In this document: positions 1 to 4,986 of the stretch, in pieces | Layout: the number at the start of each line of letters is the position of its first letter | Position numbering within the stretch: position 1 is the first letter of the stretch | From: Candidatus Bathyarchaeota archaeon | GTDB taxonomy: Archaea; Thermoproteota; Bathyarchaeia; 40CM-2-53-6; FEN-987 | Direction: 5' to 3' | NCBI GenBank assembly: GCA_003152955.1 | Contig: PMBQ01000251.1 | Span: 1-5,743, forward strand | Length of the DNA stretch: 5,743 bases | Notes under the pieces: generated by a model | The model's database searches: none | What the model saw: only the letters and a program-made list of their open reading frames with translations | Told to the model about the DNA's origin: nothing | Program-made: the position numbers and the translations under genes

Positions 1-247
1 TATGTCATTTGAGATGCGAGTTGCGAACGCTCATCAACTTGATTATGGGGAGTCAGTCCGAAAATGCGATATGACGTTCCGGGCGTGCGTCATTGGTTTT
101 GGGGATTTCACGTTTCGGTTAACGTTGGGCATTATCCCCGACCCCGATTTAATTCTAGGTGTGTTGTATCACGAGACTACCATACCAAGTTGGTGGAAGA
201 TAAACAGCTCGCATGTTTCCGGGTGATACGACCCGTTTTGCGAAGTT
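1..247. other. No supported gene at left edge
   Basis: I find no convincing gene here. A plus-strand frame opens with ATG at 2 and runs 74 codons to 226, and another plus frame (64-390) overlaps it and also runs antisense to the zinc-ribbon gene at 248-421. Neither gives a recognisable motif, and neither has a clear promoter or ribosome site. Only one base lies upstream of position 2, so the 2-226 frame could be the tail of something larger, but I cannot support that. Confidence 0.4.
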
Positions 248-421
248 TCACCATCGTTTTTCGTATTTACGGTGAGTTCCACAGCGGGTGCACTTTGCAT
301 CGCGGTAAGGTTTGCCGACTAGTTGCTTCTTCCTTTCCCAAGCTAGATCGTGTTTGGTTTCAGCTTTGCACTTTTCACAATAGAGATTAACCCATTCCAC
401 CAAGTTCAGGAATCTCTCCAC
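248..421 (-). CDS. Small four-cysteine zinc-ribbon-like protein
   Basis: This is a 57-residue protein of unknown function. Two CxxC knuckles are visible, C15-E-K-C18 and C44-T-R-C47, separated by 25 residues, an arrangement expected to hold one structural zinc. The stretch between and after them is rich in Lys, Arg and His and ends in KRW, which suits nucleic-acid or ribosome contact; that role is inferred. I chose GTG at 419-421 because an in-frame stop lies just upstream and a TATA-like box sits about 30 bp before it, which would give an almost leaderless message. GTG at 398-400 is an alternative start that keeps both knuckles. The gene runs in the same direction as a second tiny zinc-ribbon gene at 636-788, but the two appear to have separate promoters. 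I do not recognise the family. Confidence 0.6.
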   Translation of the reverse strand: MERFLNLVEWVNLYCEKCKAETKHDLAWERKKQLVGKPYRDAKCTRCGTHRKYEKRW

Positions 422-445
422 AATACGTCAATTCGTTCGTATCAA

Positions 446-456
446 CTATTATTTAG
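446..456 (-). promoter_or_regulatory. TATA-like box for the 248-421 gene
   Basis: Read on the minus strand, this is CTAAATAATAG, an A/T-rich element resembling an archaeal TATA box. Its centre lies about 30 bp upstream of the GTG at 419-421. With the usual 25-27 bp spacing, transcription would start only a few bases before the start codon, in line with leaderless mRNA. Confidence 0.45.
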
Positions 457-537
457 CTAATCGTGTCCGTCGACATTTCACGAATGTTCGGCTCCCAGAA
501 AGACCGTATCCAGCTTAGGGTTTTCATAGAAAATCGG

Positions 538-583
538 CAGGCGGCGCTTTTCCGAAACCCGCCCCAGTGTCTAAGGGGGGTTT
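538..583. other. G/C-rich stem-loop in the spacer between two zinc-ribbon genes
   Basis: AAACCC (555-560) can pair with GGGTTT (578-583). After a one-base bulge at 561, CCC (562-564) continues the stem with GGG (575-577), leaving a 10-base loop. GGCGG near 539-544 could compete for part of the same strand by pairing with CCGCC (559-563). The element lies in the 214-base spacer 422-635, which otherwise holds no supported gene. It could be a transcribed structure, part of the 3' end of the gene at 636-788, or chance pairing in a G/C-rich stretch. Confidence 0.35.
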
Positions 584-584
584 G

Positions 585-634
585 TGTGATAAGAAAAAGG
601 GAAATTCCGGTCAACGTCCGTCCTAGGACGTTTG
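585..634 (-). terminator. Candidate terminator after the CxxC-x17-CxxC gene
   Basis: Directly after the stop codon at 636 (minus direction) the message can form a 7-bp stem, AACGTCC (613-619) with GGACGTT (626-632), with a six-base loop. The same site contains the perfect 12-base palindrome CGTCCTAGGACG (619-630). Further downstream on the minus strand comes a pyrimidine-rich run (TTTCCCTTTTTCTTATC, 589-605). Archaeal termination relies mainly on T-runs, so the run may matter more than the hairpin. Confidence 0.45.
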
Positions 635-635
635 T

Positions 636-788
636 CTAGTATCTTCGGTGCTTCTGGTAGCACTCTCTGCAGTAGACCGGTTTACCCGTTGTTGGCACAA
701 ACGGCAATTGCGTGTCTGCGCCGCAGTCGGAGCATTTGACTTGCGTCATTTGCCTCGGGGCACCGTAACTTTTATTCTCATAACCCAT
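636..788 (-). CDS. CxxC-x17-CxxC zinc-ribbon small protein
   Basis: This 50-residue protein has the exact CxxC-x17-CxxC pattern: C19-S-D-C22, then C40-R-E-C43 seventeen residues later. Around it are the family hallmarks LPFVPTTGKPVYCREC and a basic HRRY end. Small proteins of this type are common in archaea and some bacteria. They are thought to bind one zinc through the four cysteines; their function is not established, although the basic tail suggests RNA or DNA contact (inference). The start is the ATG at 786-788, preceded by GGTGG about ten bases upstream, with a TATA-like element about 30 bp upstream. A second methionine at residue 14 would still keep all four cysteines. The gene has its own candidate terminator and a neighbouring zinc protein downstream. 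Confidence 0.85.
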   Translation of the reverse strand: MGYENKSYGAPRQMTQVKCSDCGADTQLPFVPTTGKPVYCRECYQKHRRY

Positions 789-814
789 TTCGTTTTCCAC
801 CGTCCCTATTTTCT

Positions 815-823
815 AGTTATACG
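815..823 (-). promoter_or_regulatory. TATA-like box for the CxxC-x17-CxxC gene
   Basis: On the minus strand this reads CGTATAACT, centred about 30 bp upstream of the ATG at 786-788. The predicted transcript start is around 793, giving a leader of roughly five bases. The spacing matches that of the other small zinc-protein gene. Confidence 0.45.
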
Positions 824-920
824 AAAGATAATACTAGCCTCGATAATCGGCACGAGCTTTACGGCCCACCCATCATCCACGCAGGTAAGATCTCCAGTAT
901 ACTGCCATGATAGAGGTTAG

Positions 921-931
921 TCTACTATAAG
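921..931 (+). promoter_or_regulatory. TATA-like box, possible promoter of the TFS transcript
   Basis: The sequence TCTACTATAAG resembles an archaeal TATA box. At standard spacing transcription would begin near 952, that is after the ATG at 942 but before the in-frame ATG at 969. It may therefore drive a short form of the 942-1139 ORF together with TFS. No better TATA box is visible just upstream of the TFS start itself. Confidence 0.3.
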
Positions 932-941
932 AACTGATTTC

Positions 942-1139
942 ATGTCTATCCATTGTGCGTGTAAGTTGATGGGGAAGGCTAGACGAGAGCTAGATGCGCC
1001 TCTTTTCTGGTTTGAGATGGAAGTTTTAGGCGGTGCCATCGCAGAAGCTGGGAATTTCCTTCAGCACGATTTCGCCGAGGTGAGGAAGGAAGGGTTAAAT
1101 GCGTCTCTGGGTGCATGGCGCAATTCGGTCGTTATCTAG
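942..1139 (+). CDS. Small hypothetical protein upstream of TFS
   Basis: This 65-codon ORF matches nothing I recognise. It contains a hydrophobic/acidic middle segment (LFWFEMEVLGGAIAEAG) and no Cys motif, signal peptide or clear membrane helix. Its stop codon (1137-1139) is followed after one base by the TFS ATG at 1141, the tight spacing expected of two genes in an operon. That spacing is the main argument for it being real. If the TATA-like element at 921-931 is used, the ATG at 969-971 (56 residues) is the likelier start. It could equally be a chance frame in the leader of TFS. Confidence 0.3.
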   Translation: MSIHCACKLMGKARRELDAPLFWFEMEVLGGAIAEAGNFLQHDFAEVRKEGLNASLGAWRNSVVI

Positions 1140-1140
1140 G

Positions 1141-1464
1141 ATGCAGTTTTGTCCCAAATGCGGTCTAGCGCTTATTCCAACGAAGAAGGAAAAGACTGTA
1201 GTGCTTGCATGCCCGAAATGCGGGGAAGAAACTAAGCGCGCACTTCCAACGGTGCAGGAATTTGGAAAACCCAAGGAATCTGTCGTGGTAATCGGCAAGA
1301 AAGACAAGGATATACAGACTCTTCCGACAGCAAAAGTCACGTGCCAAAAATGCGGACATGGAGAAGCTTTCTATTGGCTTGTACAAACGCGTGGAGGCGA
1401 TGAATCCTCCACCCAATTCTTCAGGTGCGCCAAATGCGGGTCGACATGGCGAGAATATTCATGA
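1141..1464 (+). CDS. tfs: Transcription factor S (TFS), RNA polymerase transcript-cleavage factor
   Basis: This is the archaeal homologue of TFIIS, also related to the Rpb9/RpoM type of subunit. It enters the secondary channel of a stalled, backtracked RNA polymerase and stimulates cleavage of the nascent RNA, allowing restart and proofreading. The 107 residues show the full layout. The N-terminal zinc ribbon has C4, C7, C24 and C27. A linker of about 40 residues follows. The C-terminal zinc ribbon has C68, C71, C96 and C99. The catalytic acidic hairpin Asp87-Glu88 sits in the conserved TRGGDESSTQFFRC segment, so it should be cleavage-competent. The reading frame stays open back to 1099, but the ATG at 1141 gives the standard MQFCPKCG beginning. 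The protein has full family length with no damage. It may be co-transcribed with the small ORF upstream. Confidence 0.97.
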   Translation: MQFCPKCGLALIPTKKEKTVVLACPKCGEETKRALPTVQEFGKPKESVVVIGKKDKDIQTLPTAKVTCQKCGHGEAFYWLVQTRGGDESSTQFFRCAKCGSTWREYS

Positions 1465-1533
1465 GATCACAGTAACCAGAGCCATACGCCTACAGAATCG
1501 ATAACTCAAGTCTATCCGTGCAACCGATAATCG

Positions 1534-1557
1534 GGCGAGAATTCATTTTTTCTCGCC
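1534..1557 (+). terminator. Stem-loop with T-run after TFS
   Basis: GGCGAGAA (1534-1541) pairs perfectly with TTCTCGCC (1550-1557), an 8-bp stem with an 8-base loop. Six consecutive T residues span loop and stem (1546-1551). It lies 70 bases after the TFS stop and is a good terminator candidate for the plus strand. Its symmetry may also block readthrough from the converging minus-strand genes. Confidence 0.6.
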
Positions 1558-1583
1558 TCTGTATGCTCTGCTCACCTCTCATG

Positions 1584-1634
1584 GTTCTCAGTCGGTCGTG
1601 GTGGGTGGACACAAAAATATCGGAAACTGAGAAC
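1584..1634. repeat. 9-bp inverted repeat between convergent genes
   Basis: GTTCTCAGT (1584-1592) and its exact complement ACTGAGAAC (1626-1634) are separated by 33 bases. Two further wobble pairs are possible outside the stem. It lies between the ends of TFS (plus) and the GIY-YIG gene (minus). Read on the minus strand, the loop carries a T5 run (1613-1617), so it may help end the GIY-YIG transcript. A small structured RNA is another possibility. Confidence 0.4.
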
Positions 1635-1651
1635 TGGAAATTACTCTCTCA

Positions 1652-1990
1652 CTAATCGGTCAATTCAGAGTTTGTGCGAGGGCGAATAGATACTAGGTCA
1701 TGCTTCTCCTTGTGACTAAGTCGTTTTATCTGTCGCTCTCTCCTAATTGCGGTACGTCGAGTTTTGCATTCTTCTACGTAAACAACTCTCTTCGGTCTGC
1801 GCATTCTGGTATATCGTGCGCCATGTCCTTTCTTGTGCCTTTCAAACCTTGAGGCTACGTTGTTTGTATAGCCCGTGTAGTAGCTCCCGTCGTTACAAAG
1901 AAGGAGATAGACGTAGTAGGATTTGTCATCACTCCTTATTTTCTTGGTCTCCACTTTCTTGTGCGCTCGTCCCACAGTTCCTACTTTCAT
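1652..1990 (-). CDS. GIY-YIG nuclease-domain protein (UPF0213/YhbQ-like)
   Basis: This 112-residue protein is essentially a single GIY-YIG domain, the small stand-alone type also related to the nuclease domain of SLX1. The motif appears as YVY at residues 26-28 and YTG at 38-40. After it come Arg48 (SRFERH), the Tyr60-Thr61-Arg62 segment and Glu85 in RRERQIKR, which corresponds to the metal-binding catalytic glutamate. All key positions are present, so nuclease activity is plausible. The cellular substrate is unknown for this group; branched or damaged DNA is only a guess. The ATG at 1988-1990 adds a Lys-rich extension of about 24 residues before the domain. Many relatives begin just ahead of the YVYLL strand, so the GTG at codon 13 is an alternative start. 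No Shine-Dalgarno is evident. The gene stands alone, convergent with TFS. Confidence 0.93.
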   Translation of the reverse strand: MKVGTVGRAHKKVETKKIRSDDKSYYVYLLLCNDGSYYTGYTNNVASRFERHKKGHGARYTRMRRPKRVVYVEECKTRRTAIRRERQIKRLSHKEKHDLVSIRPRTNSELTD

Positions 1991-2026
1991 TCTTTATCAA
2001 CTTACCAAAGGATACGTGCAGTTAGA

Positions 2027-2266
2027 TTAGCTCACATGTTGTCGACGGGTAAGACAATACTTTCTTTCAGAAGTAATATTGTGCAAGCCCATGTGGAAGG
2101 AGTACAGCTCCAGCTGCAACAGTGAGTCGCGATCAAGCCCTGCTGGAGATCAGCCTTGATTAAATCCACTTGCCTTTCGATTATTTGCTGTAACTCGTTC
2201 CTCTGTCACTCAAGGAGGGTCACTTCATTTTCAAAAGGGGGGCACTGCAGGTGTGGAGCCTCTCAC
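2027..2266 (-). pseudogene. Possible broken small coiled-coil gene
   Basis: The 327-base gap between the GIY-YIG and phosphoesterase genes holds no intact ORF, but protein-like fragments lie in order on the minus strand. From a GTG at 2264-2266 the frame reads to TPAVPPFENEVTLLE and stops at a TGA (2206-2208). The same frame then continues QRNELQQIIERQVDLIKADL, a strongly amphipathic helix with hydrophobic residues at coiled-coil spacing. It loses protein character near 2135. From there a second frame takes over with LDRDSLLQLELYSFHMG and ends in a stop at 2027-2029. One stop and one frameshift would account for a gene of about 80 residues. The frame also lies in phase with, and downstream of, the phosphoesterase stop. 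The function is unknown. It could be chance, a decayed gene, or sequence error. Confidence 0.35.
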
Positions 2267-2317
2267 AGGACAGTTCTGAATTGCCTGAGTGAACTTCTGG
2301 CATGTTAGAGGGTTTGG

Positions 2318-3892
2318 TTAGCTTGCGGATTTCCGTCTGGATCGATAGTTTACCGCTACTACAGTTGTAACTGCTGCCGCTGCAACGATCGTCGCTAGAG
2401 CATAGTATAACGTCGGGTTGCTGCTGCTCTGTATGACTTGCGTCGTTGTCGTTGTTACTGTGGTCGCCGTTGCAGTTGTCGTCATTGCGCTGCTCGTCAC
2501 CGTTGAGCTTGCAGGGCCGACGAAGGTGGCTGGCTCTATTAGTGCTGGGAGTGGTGCTTGGTTGAAGTTGAAGGAACCCATCATATCGTTCACCAGACTA
2601 TCCCTGTACCCCAGAGTGGTCAATTGAAAATTGTCCTCAGCCAACTTTAACATTGATGAGAACTCGTACTGGGTGTGGTCAATGAATCCAGACTTCGCCC
2701 AGGGCGAAATGACCAGCGTAGGAACCCGGAAACCTTCCCCAAATTGATCGATGTAGGGTGGTTTTACGTGGTCGTAGAACCCACCATAGTCATCCCACGT
2801 AACGATTATCGCGGTTGACTGCCAAGATTGACTGTTCATAACTTGATTGACTAGGTATGACACGTAGTCCATCCCGCAGTCGCTTCTCGCAGGCGGATGT
2901 TCACTCGTCATCACGCCGCGACAGATCGCGGGATAAGTTGGTGGAAACCATGCGCCGGGAATTATCCATGAAACCGCTGGAAGCTGCCCATTTTGAACGT
3001 CAGAAATGAACTGCTGAGTATTTGCCACATGGTCTCTCAGTTGTTGAGGATGGTCCTGGAAGTATGTGAACAAGGGGAGCACATTCCAAATAGTGGGAGC
3101 TAAGGGCCTGACGCCCCCGTCGTACCATTTCCAAGGAGTACTGGCGCCAGACATTTCCTCAGCAAGCGTCGACCAACTAAGATGCATCTCATTCCAACTG
3201 TAAGCAGGCTCCGGGTTGTTAATGATGCCTCCATTCAATATCCACGGATGGGTGAGGGTTGTCGGTCCATTAGCTCCCGAAACAATGTACAAGTGATTAG
3301 GGAAACTCGGTCCCATTTCAGATGAGAAGAAGTTGTCATCCAGAACGTAATGGTCAGCGTAATCCCAATAGTATGGAATATCGTTCCGATCGTAATACCC
3401 CATTGTCTTGATACTCTTCTCGCCCGTCACGAAACCATCCATCTTACCATTATCATAGTCAATATGCGCCACACTCCAAGCGTGACTCAGATCACCCGCG
3501 ATACTCTCATTTGGAAATGGGAAAGGGCTTACGGACCCGCTTCCAACATCATCAGGATCTACGGTTAACGTCTCGTTCAGCTGTGAGGGATCACTGATTC
3601 CTGGCGGTAATTCGTCGCCAACGATTAAGATTGGCTCAGTTACATTGAGATGATAAGGTGAAACATTACCAAGACCAGTATTGTTAACGTCCAAGGGTAC
3701 TGAGAGGCCCGAAGGAAATCCGTTCGCTCCCGGGTACGTTCCGAAGTAGTTGTCGAAAGAATGATTCTCCTGAATGACAAAGATGAGATGTTGAATCTTC
3801 GAGGTACCGCTAGCGGGGGTTACGATCGAAGACCCCATGCCAAGAACGAGCATCAGCATGAGCGCAATGCAAACGATAGAGGAACGTTTCAT
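2318..3892 (-). CDS. Secreted, membrane-anchored phosphoesterase (phospholipase C / acid phosphatase family)
   Basis: This 524-residue enzyme of the phosphoesterase family (PF04185) hydrolyses phosphate esters, either phospholipids or phosphomonoesters, outside the cell. Which substrate cannot be told from sequence. Residues 1-29 are a signal peptide (basic start, long hydrophobic core). The domain begins with [15 protein letters not shown] (37-51), the family's metal/nucleophile motif. Next come H137, NGKMDGF (148-154), the [13 protein letters not shown] block (164-176), [16 protein letters not shown] (185-200), SEHPPARSD (330-338), [11 protein letters not shown] (366-376) and [14 protein letters not shown] (390-403). 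These are all present, so it looks active. Residues about 462-490 form a Thr/Ser-rich stalk, probably glycosylated. A hydrophobic helix (about 496-514) and a basic RSRRK tail then anchor it to the membrane. ATG 3890-3892 is clear, with a TATA-like box about 37 bp upstream. It could scavenge phosphate; this is inferred. Confidence 0.95.
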   Translation of the reverse strand: MKRSSIVCIALMLMLVLGMGSSIVTPASGTSKIQHLIFVIQENHSFDNYFGTYPGANGFPSGLSVPLDVNNTGLGNVSPYHLNVTEPILIVGDELPPGISDPSQLNETLTVDPDDVGSGSVSPFPFPNESIAGDLSHAWSVAHIDYDNGKMDGFVTGEKSIKTMGYYDRNDIPYYWDYADHYVLDDNFFSSEMGPSFPNHLYIVSGANGPTTLTHPWILNGGIINNPEPAYSWNEMHLSWSTLAEEMSGASTPWKWYDGGVRPLAPTIWNVLPLFTYFQDHPQQLRDHVANTQQFISDVQNGQLPAVSWIIPGAWFPPTYPAICRGVMTSEHPPARSDCGMDYVSYLVNQVMNSQSWQSTAIIVTWDDYGGFYDHVKPPYIDQFGEGFRVPTLVISPWAKSGFIDHTQYEFSSMLKLAEDNFQLTTLGYRDSLVNDMMGSFNFNQAPLPALIEPATFVGPASSTVTSSAMTTTATATTVTTTTTQVIQSSSNPTLYYALATIVAAAAVTTVVAVNYRSRRKSAS

Positions 3893-3925
3893 CTCACTCT
3901 CGCCCTGACCCCACAGGTTGCATTC

Positions 3926-3933
3926 ATAATAAA
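3926..3933 (-). promoter_or_regulatory. TATA-like box of the phosphoesterase gene
   Basis: On the minus strand this reads TTTATTAT, close to the archaeal TATA consensus, centred about 37 bp before the ATG at 3890-3892. The expected transcript start is near 3903, giving a leader of about 11 bases. The stretch GGGCGAGAGTGAG just before the ATG could serve weakly as a ribosome site. Confidence 0.5.
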
Positions 3934-3941
3934 GGGAATTG

Positions 3942-3956
3942 TGGATGAATCATCCA
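3942..3956. promoter_or_regulatory. Dyad just upstream of the phosphoesterase TATA box
   Basis: TGGATG-AAT-CATCCA is a perfect 6-bp inverted repeat around a three-base centre. It lies about 10 bp upstream of the TATA-like box (about -40 to -53 from the predicted start). The position suits an activator or repressor site for the phosphoesterase gene. That it is a protein-binding site is inference from symmetry and location. Confidence 0.3.
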
Positions 3957-4056
3957 TCTAGGTCAGACATCAGAATTCTTCTTGCCCGTTCTGCTGCTCT
4001 AACCAAACGCTAGGACTTGAACGGCCAGCATTTTTTCATGTGCAAGTAAACAAGTT

Positions 4057-4068
4057 CAGGTATACCTG
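4057..4068. repeat. Perfect 12-bp palindrome CAGGTATACCTG
   Basis: The sequence equals its own reverse complement and lies about 13 bases past the stop codon of the truncated terminase frame, in the 188-base region 3893-4080 between the phosphoesterase start and the damaged island. Such a dyad could be an operator of a small dimeric regulator, or part of a recombination site at the element's edge. No second copy was noticed in the window. Confidence 0.35.
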
Positions 4069-4080
4069 CTAGATGAACAA

Positions 4081-4458
4081 TCAGAAAGAACACAAACCCG
4101 CCTTTACTGCCATTTCTTGCCGAAGCCCAGGCGCCACGATCAACCTCAAGGTCCCTGGGTATTGGAGGCAGCGCTGGATCATTCGCGCTGCCAGCGTGGT
4201 TGTTTTGCCGGACTGCCTGGACCAACACACGAAGATGCGTTTGTTCTCGTCTGTGAGGAGTTTCTCCTGGTAGTGCGTTGGGTTGAACTTCAGGCATATT
4301 CGGCAGAACTCTATGGGATCTGCAACTATTGCCGGGTCAAGTTTCTGTAGGCCTGTTTGGTCGTCGGGGTGGGTTTCTGCTTTCCGGCGCTCCTTAACTT
4401 CCTTTGCGAGTTTTCCTCTCTCTTGCTGTAGTCGACTGCTGCTTGGACGGCTTTCCAA
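4081..4458 (-). pseudogene. Truncated terminase large subunit (TerL-like ATPase), N-terminal fragment
   Basis: Terminase large subunits are the ATP-driven motors and nucleases that pack DNA into viral capsids. This 125-codon frame carries a typical beginning. A charged leader (about 13-45) is followed by DPIEFCRICLKFNPTHYQEK (47-66), with the adenine-contacting Tyr63-Gln64. The Walker A variant CWSRQSGKTTTLA (78-90), with Lys85, comes next, then the strand TLRLIVAPGLRQ (103-114). It stops after 125 residues, whereas TerL proteins are usually 400-600. The Walker B, motor coupling motif and the whole nuclease domain are missing, and none of the three minus frames beyond 4090 continues the family. 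Only a TTG (4456-4458) is available as start in this frame. The upstream frame at 4326-4517 may be its true N-terminus, joined by a frameshift near 4420. I read it as a dead proviral remnant. Confidence 0.7.
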
Positions 4459-4517
4459 GTGAGGTTCTCGAGGTCGTCGCGTTTGCCTGCGCCGAGCCCT
4501 GAGTTCTCAGCTTTCAT
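4326..4517 (-). pseudogene. Frame upstream of and overlapping the TerL fragment
   Basis: From ATG 4515-4517 this frame gives 63 residues, with protein-like sequence in its first half (GKRDDLENLTWKAVQAAVDY) and a Lys/Arg-rich end. The frame stays open and coding-like further upstream to about 4733 (VFAETEGVEHLVNLNRLTKQ, then YITLAQLAKHTIKVP), but no ATG, GTG or TTG occurs there. This suggests that a longer gene lost its start. It overlaps the TerL frame by 133 bases in a different phase, too much for two normal genes. A single indel near 4420 would fuse the two. It may be the end of a small virion or DNA-binding protein, or the N-terminus of TerL. I do not recognise a domain. Confidence 0.4.
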
Positions 4518-4719
4518 GGGAACCTTGATGGTATGCTTAGCCAGTTGAGCGAGCGTTATGTACTGCTTCGTTAGGCGGTTGAGGTTGACAAGGTGTTCAA
4601 CACCCTCTGTTTCTGCAAATACTCTCGCTCCGCCAATTTTCCTTACATCGTAACCGGTTTGTTGTTCCTTCGGGCCAAGAGACGTGGGGCAGCGTCCTCT
4701 TTTCTGAAGGCTCGGAAGG

Positions 4720-4986
4720 CTAAGATTGGATTATCTTTTCCTGGCAATCAGTGTCGCCTGCGCTGCAATAGAAAGAGCGATGTGACAAGTGCCGCAGCAT
4801 TGCAGGGACCCCTTCCCTCTCTTCAGCTGCCTGCTTCACATATTCGCCCAAGACAACTTTCGCCAACTCATTCTCAGTCACATTTCTACCGAGGGCATGG
4901 GCTCTTGGCCGAGTGGCCAGTAGAGGGTCGAGGCGGACATGTAGAGCAGGGTTTCCTTCAGAGGTCAAGGGTGTGCCCACCCGCAT
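4720..4986 (-). CDS. Possible ribbon-helix-helix DNA-binding protein
   Basis: The 88-codon frame contains a segment resembling the ribbon-helix-helix (CopG/Arc) fold: a short strand ALHVRLDP (14-21), a first helix to about residue 32, a turn Gly33-Arg-Asn, and a second helix VTENELAKVVLGEYVKQAAE (36-55). Such proteins bind operators as dimers and often regulate plasmid, viral or toxin-antitoxin genes. The C-terminal 30 residues (with three Cys/His-rich patches) fit no family I know and may reflect a frameshift. The ATG at 4984-4986 sits inside a strong hairpin and inside the end of the PEF-tailed frame. A later start such as GTG 4978-4980 or TTG 4966-4968 is therefore possible; both keep the fold. 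It is next to the TerL remnant, as expected for a viral regulator. Confidence 0.45.
   Translation of the reverse strand: MRVGTPLTSEGNPALHVRLDPLLATRPRAHALGRNVTENELAKVVLGEYVKQAAEEREGVPAMLRHLSHRSFYCSAGDTDCQEKIIQS

Noticed and set aside
64..390. Plus-strand open frame of 108 codons
   Set aside because: It overlaps the minus-strand zinc-ribbon gene and another plus frame, and its translation shows no motif or sensible composition.
453..527. Minus-strand 24-codon ORF starting MKTLSWIRSF
   Set aside because: Too short, no recognisable motif, and it overlaps the TATA-like box of the 248-421 gene.
806..916. Minus-strand open frame with protein-like text (DDGWAVKLVPIIEASIIF)
   Set aside because: It has no ATG, opens just after a stop, gives only 24 residues from its first GTG, and overlaps the promoter of the CxxC-x17-CxxC gene. 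Probably chance.
841..1534. CGATAATCGG occurring twice (841-850 and 1525-1534)
   Set aside because: A 10-base match with no shared context; it may be coincidence and no further copies were seen.
3945..4030. Possible complete tRNA gene on the minus strand (D-arm-like GGTTAGAGCAGC next to a T-loop-like segment)
   Set aside because: The arms are in the wrong order, the anticodon loop would be too long, and no acceptor stem pairs. At most a T-arm-like scar remains.
4010..4297. Minus-strand frame ending in a hydrophobic stretch (FVFFLIVHLAG)
   Set aside because: Most of it lies in another phase of the TerL fragment. Only the last 30 codons are independent, and they lack a start of their own.
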